From Papaver somniferum (taxonomy: Eukaryota > Streptophyta > Magnoliopsida > Ranunculales > Papaveraceae): 64,000 nt of DNA. This document shows, piece after piece, positions 36,485-49,026 of the stretch. A program made the position numbers and the translations under genes. The stretch covers positions 79,127,082 through 79,191,081 of the forward strand of contig NC_039365.1 of the NCBI RefSeq assembly GCF_003573695.1, given 5' to 3'. How positions within the stretch are numbered: position 1 is the first letter of the stretch; the number at the start of each line of letters is the position of its first letter. The notes beneath the pieces were generated by a model. The model was not told where the DNA came from, made no database searches, and saw only the letters and a list, made by a program, of their open reading frames with translations.

Positions 36485-38482
36485 AGTTGTGTTAGAATGT
36501 GCATTCTCACCATTAGTGCTCAATATTTTTAAAGGTGAGGAATCACTTAAAACTGAGCACATGATCTCCGATAAGGAGATTTATTTTCTTCTATCCTCTT
36601 ACCTTCTCTATCTATTTTTGAGATTTTTATAGAAAAGGTAATTAGAGTTGATGATGTTGATATCTACTGATCATATATGTGTAGCTCTTGCTTTTGTGGT
36701 TTGACCGATTCCTAGAAGCAAATTCATATGAATGAATGCTTATATTCTTGCTTTGAATATTCAGTTTATGGGATGTTTGATTTCGGTTTTACTACCTTAA
36801 TATTCGATCTCATATATTGCAACCCTTGTGGTTTGGGTGACTTTTTGATTTAGCAGGATTAAGTTCTAGCCCATGTTGGTAGGCTTTATCAAAGAATCAT
36901 GAGGGTTTCTGGTAGAAACAATATGTAAAAAAGTCACAATATGTTGAATTGGTTTTGGTTTAGCATAAAAGCATATGTGTTTCGACGGTTTTCAACTTTT
37001 GCTTGCAATTGTTAAAACCGGTTTTCAACCTTTCTCTGGTAAAGGTTGGTTGTTGTTATTCTTTTTTTTTTTATGCATAAGGATGACAACATGATGATAT
37101 TTTCCCTGGACGAAGATGCAAACATATTGGAAAAGTGGATGCGAAATTTGAGGTAACAATCTTGTTAGTTAATTGTTTTCATGTTTAAGAAAAGCCTGAG
37201 TTTATATCATATATATTTATTTCTTTTGCTTAAAAGAATTTAGGTACAACTGATATTTATTCCACGATGTGTGTGTGGATGTGTGTGATTCAATTGGTTC
37301 CGGTTAAGAAAAACTATTGTTATCTTGCTTTATTGTGTGGTATCAATTGTTTAGGCTTACAAAATTTCGGTGCAATTGATATTGTGTGTGATTCAATTGG
37401 TTCCGGTTAAGAAAAACTATTGTTATCTTGCGTTTGTATGGTATCAATTGTTTAGGCTTACAAAATTTCGGTGCAATTGCGGTGCTTTTAATGTCTATGT
37501 TGTTTCAATTGCTTCCAGTTGAGGTGAATAATTTTGCAAGTTGATTTATGTTAGTTTGCATGAATTATTTATGGATTAACAAAATAAAAGGTGTACGGGA
37601 TGAGTTGTTTAGTCCAATTCGATTCCGGATAAGAGAAACTAAGTTAATTCTGATCTTAGTTAGACTTATCAAAGTGAGGTTTCGGTTATTCAAGTCTAAT
37701 CGAACGCCTTGACAAGAAATGCTAGTTAACTAACCTAGTACTTGTCTTGTTTAAAATTGAAAGGTCTAAGTTTATGGATAATTAGAACCTGATGAAAAAA
37801 TAGAGTTATCTTTATTTTGGTCTTATCGAATTAAGCGGGTTTTTTTGAACAATCGGTTTAGCAAAGGGACTAAGGTGCTTAGTTGATTTGTGTTTTGCTA
37901 AACTAAAGTGGAAAAATTGTTTCGCACAATTGTTTCCTTGGTAACATATCAAAATAAAACTACTTGTAGTTTCGGTTTTGATATTGGTTATCAGAACATG
38001 ATGTGTGGAACCCTCGTGCCTAACTCTACAGGTTGCAAGTCTATTGAGATTTGTAAGATTCTTTTCGTGTTGTCCTTTATTTTTTCGTTTCTTTGTCATT
38101 TTTGTGACAAAAAGGGGGAGAAATATATGGAGTAAACAGGTGATACTGGCTTTGATTTTATATTGATTGGTATCACTAAGGAAAAGAACATTGGTGCTTG
38201 AACGTTTATCTAACGAAAGAGTGAAAGCACAGACTAAGAGGGAGTAACATGTCATATGAATTGGTATAACAAAGACGTGCGAATTGAATATCTACCTATC
38301 TTCCTTAGGGGGAGTATTAGCTTTGTCAGCATAATGTCAACAACGGCATTTTCAAGGATTGAATGTAAGTAGTTTATTATGTTGTTGGATTCGGGAATCA
38401 AGCGTATGTGTAATGAATTCTTGTAATTTGTTTATCCATATGATGTAAGAGTTTTGTCACTAAAATTGAGAAAGGGGGAGAT
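36485..38482 (+). mobile_element. Third A unit, 3' non-coding region
   Basis: Non-coding DNA with a 102-bp tandem duplication (about 37290-37480, GATTCAATTGGTTCCGG to TTTCGGTGCAATTG). Polypurine motifs occur at about 38112, 38240, 38308 and 38472. Its last kilobase is nearly identical to 43980-45046. Antisense ORFs of 147 codons here and 6720 bp further on are identical because the DNA is, not because of coding constraint. Confidence 0.8.
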
Positions 38483-39219
38483 TGTTAGAGCGTTGCTCGG
38501 TTGAACCCACCAAGCATTGTATGTCAAGTTTGGTTGTCATATTTTAGTGAATCAAAACTCATGTTAAGAGTCGCTTGATTATATACTAGAGTCAACTTCG
38601 TATAGGTTAGCTTGAAAATATTAGGATATGAGACATTACAAGTATTGCGAAGACTTGAAGATATGAAGAAGCAAGGAGCTACAAAGAAAATAATCATTCC
38701 TCCACTTGAGGTTAGTGATATTTGACTTGAACTGTTTCATTCCCTAACGTATCTTTCAAGTCGTGCATATTGAAAACATAATTGCGAAGCATATTTGAAC
38801 TCTAGATAGACATAGCATTAAGGAATACATGCAAGGTTTATAGCTTAACCATTAACCTTTGTAGATAAGACATCGCCATAATCATTTGAATGCTATTGTG
38901 ATTATGTATGGGTATGAGGTGAGGATTTCATCCTAGGGAACAATGTTTTACATGTGTTCTAAGGAAGTAATTTCATAAACTTGTTTGTGAACCGAAAAGG
39001 TAATTGCCAGGGTTTATTGGTTTTGTTATTCATTGCATATCTTATGAACAACCAATATGTGTGATTGAGTATAACCGCTCACAACTTGTTTGTGTTCTTG
39101 GTAGAACTATTCACAAAGACCTGATTAATGTATTGGTATGACTTCTATAGTGAAACCGATCTTAAGTAATCACCTGAGATGGTGTGATCAGGTTTATGTT
39201 ATGTCTGACCAAATTTGGG

Positions 39220-39425
39220 AAAGGGGAACCGATCCTAGTAAGAGGTGCAGTACATCACAAAGGGGAACCGATCCTTGTATGAGGTGCAGCAAGTTTTATA
39301 GAAGAAAGGGGAACCGATCCTATGGACATGTGCAACACGTTTTTAGGTAAAGGGGAACTGATCCTATGGACATGTGCAACACATATAAGTTAGATACCAT
39401 ATATATGTGGGGAACCGATCCTAGT
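39220..39425 (+). repeat. GGGGAACCGATCCT repeats in LTR A U3
   Basis: Five copies lie at about 39223, 39262, 39308, 39353 (one change) and 39411, roughly 40-58 bp apart. The same array is in A-4 (about 45944-46140) and A-2 (11260-11470). They lie upstream of the TATA box, so an enhancer-like role is possible but unproven. Confidence 0.8.
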
Positions 39426-39976
39426 ACCTAGTCAATCAATTTTTGGAAAGCTAGTGTGACTATGCAAAGTACTCACATGGAGGTAGAACCGAAAATTGTT
39501 TTGGTAGAACCGTTAAACCCATGATTGTGATTGAATGTTTGTTTGATCAATCACATAGTTCTTGAAACTCAGATGAACCAATTCTAAACTTGTTTGGAAG
39601 TGTGGAAAATCGGTTTCAAGGTTGTAAGTGTGAAAGAGAACTTAAAAAGTAAGGATGTCGACATGCTTTGAACACGTGCTGTGAATGTTTATTTCTTTAA
39701 TTGTTCAAAGTTATTCCTTAATAGCTAAAGGAAGAAAATCCCAGGATCGAAACACAAGTAAGTAAAGAATCTTTTAATTAAGGTTATTAATTTCATTTTG
39801 TAAGGAAATATAAGAATTAGTAATGTGCATTTACTAATTAGATTTTCCGAGAGATTTCAATTATTATTTTTGGACAGAGCGTTTCCAGGAATTATGGAAA
39901 CCGAATTTGTGCTTTAATGAATATCTTGAGAATATTTTCAGTTTTGAAAATTCCTTGGTGTCCAAACTTCCTTGTC

Positions 39977-39984
39977 TATAAATA
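39977..39984 (+). promoter_or_regulatory. TATA box of LTR A-3
   Basis: TATAAATA in a conserved CTTGTCTATAAATACTTG context, also at 46698-46705 in A-4 and near 12001 in A-2. Confidence 0.65.
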
Positions 39985-41294
39985 CTTGAAGTTTGCCTTT
40001 CTAGCAAACTAATCCTTCGCAACAACAGACTTCCTCTTTTGTAGTTGTTACTGGTGTAGCCGCCTATTCGGAGAGGAGAGTAACCTAATTAGGCGAAATC
40101 TCTTAGGCCGCTCAGTTTAAAGTCTTCTTTGGGATTGAAAAGCTCTAGCGTGTACCGTTGGTGGGAAACTAGATAATTGCGGTTATCTTTTGTTTTCGAT
40201 TGATTTGATTGACTAACGGTGGTTGAAATATAATTGCACCTAGTTTGTTTATGCTTGAGGATCTTCTATTCTGATATAAGATTCACTCAAACTAGTTCAG
40301 AGTTTCGACATGGATCTTTAGACTGTTGTTAGTTCTAAAGAAGATCTTATGATAATCCATTGTTAACAGACTCGGTTTCATGCGTGATTGATCACAAGAG
40401 ATTCAAGTGATTGTGTGCAGGATTTTATTGAAGATTTAAAAAGATATTGAGGATATGACTTGGTTTATAACCTTTGGTGTGCACAATACTTGTTTTGATA
40501 AAAGAGGATCCAATTAATAATCGGTTTATCCTTGTGGTAGATTGGATTGATTAATTGAGTAGATCGGCATCAACACAATTCTTTGTATTAAGAGTGTTTT
40601 TGGCTTAATCTTAAATGATTACTTCGGTAATTGAACATAAGATAGATCTAAGGACCTGTGGAAGGAGTTTATGTTAAGATAAACGGAAGAGCCTTTGTCC
40701 GACTCATAACACTTGGTTGATTAGAGTTGATACCAAACAAATTTGTTGTTCCTTTACAGTTTGGAATACGAACCAAAGGAATTGTTCCAAGTACGTGACT
40801 TATTTATAAGTTGGAGGCGTGGGAATACAGACGGAACTAGGTGAACTGTAGGTTTAGTTGCTTGGTCTCAACTATACGAAGTTAGGTGTAATTTTTTTAG
40901 CGGCTTAATCCTGTGAGTATTAAATTCTGGACAAGGTCCCGGGGTTTTTCTGCATTTGCGGTTTCCTCGTTAACAAAATCTTGCTGTGTCATTTACTTTA
41001 TATTTTCGCATTATAATTTTTTTATTATAATTAAATTAAATTACACAAACGTTAATTCCTATTTACTTGATAAGCAATCCTATTGTGTTTGGTTAATTCC
41101 GAACCTTTGTATCAAGTAAATATACTTCGTTGTTGCATTGTCTCGATCTCATATCCATAGACGATCCCACGAAGTGTGAACCGATTAGTTGTATTGTCTC
41201 GACTCAGTCCATAGACAATCACTTTAGGAAAAATGACTTATAGGTAGGAAAAGTTTTAGCTTGTGGTATATTTGGATACCCTCTCCTTTTCAAT

Positions 41295-41306
41295 TGGTAT
41301 CAGAGG
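41295..41306 (+). promoter_or_regulatory. Family A primer-binding site
   Basis: TGGTATCAGAGG follows the LTR end by two bases and complements initiator tRNA-Met, as usual in plant copia. It is the only intact PBS left in the A array. Confidence 0.88.
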
Positions 41307-41371
41307 ATCCAAACACGAAAAGATCTAACAATCTGTGTTTGGTGCGATCCAACCTATAAGAACTGAATCTA

Positions 41372-43171
41372 ATGAATGATTCAGTTAACGTAAAGCAAGA
41401 CATCAAGAGTTCTGAATTAACACTTGATGATGGCATCTACGATTCAATATATGAAGAAATCATCTCTAGAGATTCTACGATACAAGTTAATCTTGTTAAT
41501 AATGTAGAAACCAATGACGACTGGAAAATACGTCTACAAGAAAGGTTAGATGAAACTTCTGATGATGATGACTCAGATTTTGAACAAGAAGTAGAAGAGG
41601 ATATCTCAGAATACTCTAAACTGCTGGAGCCTTTGAAAAATGAAAAGCTGGAAACTTCCAATTTTCTTGGTTTTATGACTCCTCTTTGTCGTGAGAACAA
41701 GAAACTGAGGAGGGTTTTTCATGAACAATATTGTGGTTCTCGCACCACTAAATATCTTCTTTAAGATCCTACAAACGATCTAAATTCTAAGAAATTAGAA
41801 TGTGAAAATCTTCGAACAGAACTGTTTTTGTCGGAAAAGAAACGTGATGAATCGGAAGCAATATTTAATTCTCGACAAATACAGGGTCTTGAAGAAAAAT
41901 CCAGTGCTAGTCTCTCTCAAACAAAATAGTTAGAGAAAGAGTGTGATGTTTCTCTTGAAAAAATTCACTTGTTGGAAGAGAAACTTGTTGAGTCTGATGA
42001 AAGGATTAACTCTCAACAAAAGAGTTTTGAAGAGAAAGAAGGTGTATATCTCTTACAAGAAAAACGCCCTGAGGCTGATCTAGCCAGTGCTCTTGATAAA
42101 ATCAAGATGTTGGAAAAAGAAAATTTAGAATTGAAAAAATCCAATGAAAGCTCAAACAAGTTAACTTCAATGCTAAAAGCAAGTAGAAATCATCGTGACA
42201 CACGAGGATTGGGCTATAAGGGAATATATGCTTCAAATATTAGCAAAGAGGCAAAATTTGTTAAAGCTACAAATTTTTCTCAACCAGAGGCTTCCATTGA
42301 TGACAAAGATGCTCATATTTCTTGTAAATAAGAAAAGTCTGTCAAGCCTAAGAATAATGTTCAACCAGCAGCAATCAAAGAGAGCACTTCTCCTAATGTC
42401 AAGAAAGCAACAAAGTTGAACAAGGATAAGAAGAAGAAGAAAACTCGTCGAGCTTCAATGCAAGAGGATCCACAAAAAACTAACACTAAAACTCATACTT
42501 CGTATATTTATAATAAGCATTGTTATTATTATGGCAATAAAGGACACTTGCAATGGGGATGAAAAGTTCGTAAGATGCAAGATGCACTTTGTTTTGTATC
42601 AAACGAATTGGCTATGTTTTCTCATCATAAGAACTCAGATCGTTATTGTCCTAAGTTTAGGAAAAAAAAATATTATAATGATAGTTCAAATTTTGCATAT
42701 CACTAGACAAGGTCATCTCATAAAAGACCCGAATATAAAAAAAGAGATAACTTTGTAAATGCAAAGACAAGATATGATGTTCCAAATTGGAGAAAGGGTG
42801 TTTCAAAAATATTCAAAAGGACAGTGATCCTAATGGTGTTATGAAGGAGAAATTTTCTCCTGCGAAACCTAACTCTAAATGGGTTCCTAAGTCCTCCATA
42901 GCCAAGAAGGGACCAAAAGTTAGTCACAAGAATGACTCTCAGATGTTAATTGTTGGTGACAATAATTACAAGAGTTTTCTTGAAAGACTAAGGAGAAACA
43001 TCATGTCTGAATTCTCTTGTACTAGTGGACGTTGTGATAATGACACTCTTCATCACAAGTTAAACAAGAGATGGAACAACAGAAAACAAACCAACCAATA
43101 GGTTAAGAATGATGATTCGGTCTTAGTCACTCGTGACGAAAAAGACAAGGATCAACTTAACACAACCTAGT
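41372..43171 (+). pseudogene. gag: Sirevirus-like gag, near full-length pseudogene
   Basis: It starts at ATG 41372, 66 bp after the PBS. The order is an acidic N-terminus (Asp/Glu run), the FLGFMTPLCRENKK segment, a long Leu/Glu/Lys coiled coil, GLGYKG (about 42213), a Lys/Arg-rich stretch, a CCHC knuckle (about 42520), KPNSKWVPKS (about 42868) and a basic tail. In-frame stops occur at 41762-41764, about 41926 and 42329-42331. The second knuckle Cys reads Tyr, the codon at the last Cys is a stop, and a frameshift lies near 42805. Most stops are one base from the sense codon in sister copies. GLGY and KWVPK are shared with plant copia gags. No pol follows. Confidence 0.85.
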
Positions 43172-45202
43172 TGTGTTAGAATGTGCATGCTCACCATTAG
43201 TGCTCAACATTTTTAAAGGTGAGGAAGCACTTAAAACTGAGCACATGATCTCCGATTATTTTATGACTAATTAACATCTTTAGGGAGAATTATTTTCTTA
43301 TATACTCTTACCTTCTCTGTCTAATTTTGAGCTTTTGATAGAAACGATAATTTGAGTTGATGATATTGATATCTACTGATCATATATGTGTAGCTCTTGC
43401 TTTTGTGGTTTGACCGATTCCTAGAAGCAAATTCATATGAATGAATGTTTATATTCTTGCTTTGAATATTCAGTTTATGGGATGTTTGATTTCTGTTTTA
43501 CTACCTTAATATTCGATCTCATATATTGTGAACCCCTGTGGTTTGGGTGAATTTTTGATTTAGCAGGATTAAGTTCTAGCCCATGTTGGTAGGCTTTATC
43601 AAAGAATCATGAGGGATTCTTGTATAAACAATATGTGAAAAAGTCACAATATGTTGAATCGGTTTTGGTTTAACATAAAAGCATATGTGTTTCGACGGTT
43701 TTCACTTTTTGCTTGCAATTGTTAAAACCGATTTTCAACCTTTCTCTGGTAAAGGTTGGTTGTTGTTATTCTTTTTATTATGCATAAGGATGACAACATG
43801 ATGATATTTTGATATCAATTCTCCCTGGACGAAGATGCAAACATATTGGAAAAGTGGATGCGAAACTTGAGGTAACAATCTTGTTAGTTAATTGTTTTCC
43901 TGTTTAAGAAAATCCTGAGTTTATATCATATATATTTATTGCTTTTGTTTAACAAAATTTAGGTACAATTGATGTTTATTCCACGATGTGTGTGTGGATG
44001 TGTGTGATTCAATTGGTTCCGGTTAAGAAAAACTATTGTTATCTTGCTTTATTGTGTGGTATCAATTGTTTAGGCTTACAAAATTTCGGTGCAATTGATA
44101 TTGTGTGTGATTCAATTGGTTCCGGTTAAGAAAAACTATTGTTATCTTGCGTTTGTATGGTATCAATTGTTTAGGCTTACAAAATTTCGGTGCAATTGCG
44201 GTGCTTTTAATGTCTATGTTGTTTCAATTGCTTCCAGTTGAGGTGAATAATTTTGCAAGTTGATTTATGTTAGTTTGCATGAATTATTTATGGATTAACA
44301 AAATAAAAGGTGTACGGGATGAGTTGTTTAGTCCAATTCGATTCCGGATAAGAGAAACTAAGTTAATTCTGATCTTAGTTAGACTTATCAAAGTGAGGTT
44401 TCGGTTATTCAAGTCTAATCGAACGCCTTGACAAGAAATGCTAGTTAACTAACCTAGTACTTGTCTTGTTTAAAATTGAAAGGTCTAAGTTTATTGATAA
44501 TTAGAACCTGATGAAAATAATAGAGTTATCTTTATTTTGGTCTTATCGAATTAAGCGGGTTTTTTTGAACAATCGGTTTAGCAAAGGGACTAAGGTGCTT
44601 AGTTGATTTGTGTTTTGCTAAACTAAAGTGGAAAAATTGTTTCGCACAATTGTTTCCTTGGTAACATATCAAAATAAAACTACTTGTAGTTTCGGTTTTG
44701 ATATTGGTTATCAGAACATGATGTGTGGAACCCTCGTGCCTAACTCTACAGGTTGCAAGTCTATTGAGATTTGTAAGATTCTTTTCGTGTTGTCCTTTAT
44801 TTTTTCGTTTCTTTGTCATTTTTGTGACAAAAAGGGGGAGAAATATATGGAGTAAACAGGTGATACTGGCTTTGATTTTATATTGATTGGTATCACTAAG
44901 GAAAAGAACATTGGTGCTTGAACGTTTATCTAACGAAAGAGTGAAAGCACAGACTAAGAGGGAGTAACATGTCATATGAATTGGTATAACAAAGACGTGC
45001 GAATTGAATATCTACCTATCTTCCTTAGGGGGAGTATTAGCTTTGTTATTATAATGTCAATAGTGGCATTTTCCAGGATTGAATGTAAGCAGTTTATTAT
45101 GTTGTTGGATTCGGGAATCAAGCGTATGTGTAATGAATTTTTGTAATCTGTTTATCCATATGATGTAAGAGTTTTGTCACTAAAATTGAGAAAGGGGGAG
45201 AT
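43172..45202 (+). mobile_element. Fourth A unit, 3' non-coding region with multiple PPTs
   Basis: About 2 kb without a gene lies between gag and LTR A-4. GGGGGAG-type motifs occur at about 44833, 44960 (GAGGGAG), 45029 and 45192. Such repeats are a known feature of Sirevirus 3' non-coding regions. Confidence 0.8.
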
Positions 45203-48032
45203 TGTTGGAGCCTTTGCTCGGTTGAACCCACCAAGCATTGTATGTCAAGTTTGGTTGTCATATTTTAGTGAATCAAAACTCATGTTAAGAGTCGCTTGAT
45301 TATATACTAGAGTCAACTTCGTATAGGTTAGCTTGAAAGTATTAGGATATGAGACATTACAAGTATTGCGAAAACTTGAAGATATGAAGAAGCAAGGAGC
45401 TACAACGACAATAATCATTCCTCCACTTGAGGTTAGTGATATTTGACTTGAACTGTTTCATTCCCTAACGCATCTTTCAAGTCGTGCATATTGAAAACAT
45501 AATTGCGAAGCATATTTGAACTCTAGATAGACATAGTATTAAGGAATACATGCAAGGTTTATAGCTTAACCATTAACCTTTGTAGATAAGACATCGCCAT
45601 AATCATTTGAATGCTATTGTGATTATGTATGGGTATGAGGTGGGGATTTCATCCTAGGGAACAATGTTTTACATGTGTTCTAAGGAAGTAAGTTAATAAA
45701 CTTGTTTGTGAACCGAAAAGGTAATTACCAGGTGTTATTGGTTTTGTTATTCATTGCATATCTTATGAACAACCAATATGTGTGATTGAGTATAACCGCT
45801 CACAACTTGTTTGTGTTCTTGGTAAAACTATTCACAAAGGCCTGATTAATTTATTGGTATGACTTTTATAGTGAAACCGATCTTAATTAATCACCTGAGA
45901 TGGTATGATCGGGTTTGTGTTATGTCTGACCAAATTTGGGAAAGGGGAACCGATCCTAGTAAGAGGTGCAGTACATCACAAAGGGGAACCGATCCTTCTA
46001 TGAGGTGCATCAAGTTTTATAGCAGAAAGGGGAACCGATCCTATGGACATGTGCAACACGTTTTTAGGTAAAGGGGAACCGATCCTATGGACATGTGCAA
46101 CACATATAAGTTAGATACCATATATATGTGGGGAACTGATCCTAGTACCTAGTCAATCGATTTTTGGAAAGCTAGTGTGACTATGCACAGTACTCACGTG
46201 GAGGTAGAACCGAAAATTGTTTTGGTAGAACCGTTAAACCCATGATTGTGATTGAATGTTTGTTTGATCAATCACATAGTTCTTGAAACTCAGATGAACC
46301 AATTCTAAACTTGTTTGGAAGTGTGGAAAATCGGTTTCAAGGTTGTAAGTGTGAAAGAGAACTTACAGAGTAAGGATGTCGACATGCTTTGAACACGTGC
46401 TGTGAATGTTTATTTCTTTAATTGTTCAAAGTTATTCCTTAATAGCTAAAGGAAGAAAATCCCAGGATCGAAACATAAGTAAGTTAAGAATCTTTTAATT
46501 AAGGTTATTAATTTCATTTTGTAAGTAAATACAAGAATTAGTAATGTGCATTTACTAATTATATTTTCCGAGAGATTTCGATCATTATTTTTGGACAGAG
46601 CGTTTCCAGGAATTATGGAAACCGAATTTGTGCTTTAATGAATATCTTGAGAATATATTCAGTTTTGAAAATTCCTTGGTGTCCAAACTTCCTTGTCTAT
46701 AAATACTTGAATTTTGCCTTTCTAGCAAACTAATCCTTCGCAACAACATATTTCCTCTTTTGTAGTTGTTACTGGTGTAGCCGCCTATTCGGAGAGGAGA
46801 GTAACCTAATTAGGAGAAATTTCTTAGGCCACTCAGTTTAAAGTCTTCTTTGGTATTGAGAAGCTCTAGCATGTATCGTTGGTGGGAAACTATATAATTG
46901 TGATTTATCTTTTGTTTTCGATTGATTTGGTTGACTAACGGTGGTTAAAATCTGATTGCACCTAGTTTGTTTATGCTTGAGGATCTTCACTTCTGATATA
47001 AGATTCACTCAAACTAGTTCAGAGTTTCGACAGGGATCTTTAAACTGTTGTTAGTTCTAAAGACGATCTTGTGATAATCCATTGTTAACAGACTCCGTTC
47101 TGTGCGTGATTGATCACAAGAGATTCAAGTGATTGTGTGCAGGTTTTTATTGAAGTTTAAGAAGATTTGAAGACAAAGAAGATATTGAAGATTTGACTTG
47201 GGTTTATAATCTTTGGTGTGCACAATACTTGTTTTGGTAAAAGAGGATCCAATTAATAATCGGGTTATCCTTGTGGTAGATTGGATTGATTAATTGAGTA
47301 GATCGGCATCAACACAATTCTTTGGATTAAGAGTGTTGTTGGCTTAATCTTAAACGATTACTTCTGTAATTGAACATAAGATGGATCTAAGGACCTGACG
47401 AAGGAGTTTATGTTAAGATAAACGGAAGAGCCTTTGTCCGACTCATATCACTTGGTTGAATAGAGTTGATACCAAACAGATTTGTTGTTCCTTTACTGTT
47501 TGGAATACGAACCAAAGGGATTGTTCCAAGTACGTGACTTATTTATAAGTTGGAGGCGTGGTAATATAGACGGAACAAGGTGAACTATAGGTTTAGTTGC
47601 TTGGTCTCAACTATACGAAGTTAGGTGTAATTTTGTGTAGCGGCTTAATCCTGAGAGTATTCAATTTTGGACAAGGTCCCGGGGTTTTTCTGCATTTGCG
47701 GTTTCCTCGATAACAAAATCTTACCGTGTCATTCACTTTATATTTCCGCATTATAATTGTTTTATTATAATTAAAGTAAATTACACAAATGTTAATTCCT
47801 ATTTACTTGATAAGAAATCCTATTGTGTTTGGTTAAGTCCGAACCTTTGTATCAAGTAAACATACTTCGTTGTTGAATTGTCTAGATCTCGTATCCATAG
47901 ACGATCCCACGAAGTGTGAACCGATTAGTTGTATTGTCTCGACTCAGTCCATAGACAATCACTTTCGGAGAAAAGACTTATAGGTAGGAAAAGTTTTAGC
48001 TTGTGGTATATTTGGGTATCCTCGCCTTTTCA
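45203..48032 (+). mobile_element. LTR A-4, full length
   Basis: It is 2830 bp, from TGTTGGAGCC to CGCCTTTTCA, 6720 bp downstream of LTR A-3 and very similar to it. A TATA box lies at 46698-46705. It is not followed by a PBS; GTATCAATTG of the non-coding internal region is joined directly. Confidence 0.9.
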
Positions 48033-49026
48033 GTATCAATTGTTTAGGCTTACAAAATTTCGGTGCAATTGCGGTACTTTTATGTCTATGTTTGTAACAA
48101 TTGCTTCCGGTTGAGGTAAATAACTATGCAAGTTGATTTATTTGGTTTGTATGAATTGTTTATGGCTTAACAAAAAGGTTTTCAGGATGAATTGTTTAGT
48201 CCAATTTGATTCTGGATAAGAGAAACTAAGCTATTTCTGATCTTAGTTAGACTTATCAAAGTGGAGGTTAACTAACCTAGTACTTGTCTTGTTTAAAAGT
48301 GAAAGGTATAAATTGTTATTTTAATAATTAGAACCTGATGAGAAAAATAGAGTTAATTCTGATCTTTATTTTGGTCTTACCTAACTAGCGATTGTATTTG
48401 TACAATCTGTTTAGAAAAGAACTAAGGTGCTTAGTCAATTTTTGATTTGCTAAACTATTAGGGAAAATTGCTTCAAGCAATTTTTTCCTTGGTAACATAT
48501 CAAAACAAAATTACTTTGTAGTTTCGGTTTTGATATTGGTTATCTAAAGTGGTGTGTGGAACCCTCATGCTTATCTCTTATAGATTTTGCAAGTATTTTG
48601 AGATTTGTAAGATCCTTTCGGTTTGTCCTTTATTTGCTCGTACCTTTGTCATTTTTGTCAGAGAAATATATGGAGCAAACAAGTGATTTGGTATCACTAA
48701 GGAACGGAGAATGGTGCTTAAACGTTATATCTAATGAAAGAGTAAAGCATAGACTAAGGTGGAGTAACATATCGTATTGATACTTGTGGTTATCTTAACT
48801 ACAAAGGGAATAACAAAGACGTGCGGATTGAAAATCTACATATCTTACCTTTAGGGGGAGTATTAGCTTTGTTATTATAATGTCAACAACGGAATTGATG
48901 GATTGAATGTATACAGGTTATTGTGTTGTTGAAACTTGGAATCAAGCGTATGTGTAATGAATTCTTGTAATTTGTTTATCCATATGATATAAGAGTTTTG
49001 TCACTAAAATTGACAAAGGGGGAGAT
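48033..49026 (+). mobile_element. Fifth A unit, internal remnant without gag
   Basis: Only the last kilobase of an A internal region remains. It resembles 690-1811 more than the other units, sharing AACAAAAAGGTTTTC. PPT motifs occur at about 48853 and 49016. The junction with LTR A-4 shares TATCA with the lost PBS, suggesting a microhomology deletion. Confidence 0.75.

Larger units (their letters stand above)
38483..41292 (+). mobile_element. LTR A-3, full length
   Basis: It is 2810 bp, from TGTTAGAGCG to CTCCTTTTCA, following AAAGGGGGAGAT and followed by a Met-type PBS. It is the best reference copy of this LTR. A TATA box (TATAAATA) lies at 39977-39984, giving U3 of about 1.5 kb. It serves as the 3' LTR of the unit to its left and the 5' LTR of the unit to its right. 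Confidence 0.92.

Noticed and set aside
37812..38255. Reverse-strand 147-codon ORF, identical to one at 44532-44975
   Set aside because: It lies opposite the conserved non-coding tail of family A. The identity comes from the DNA duplication, and related units (1319-1555, 7524-7856) have broken versions.
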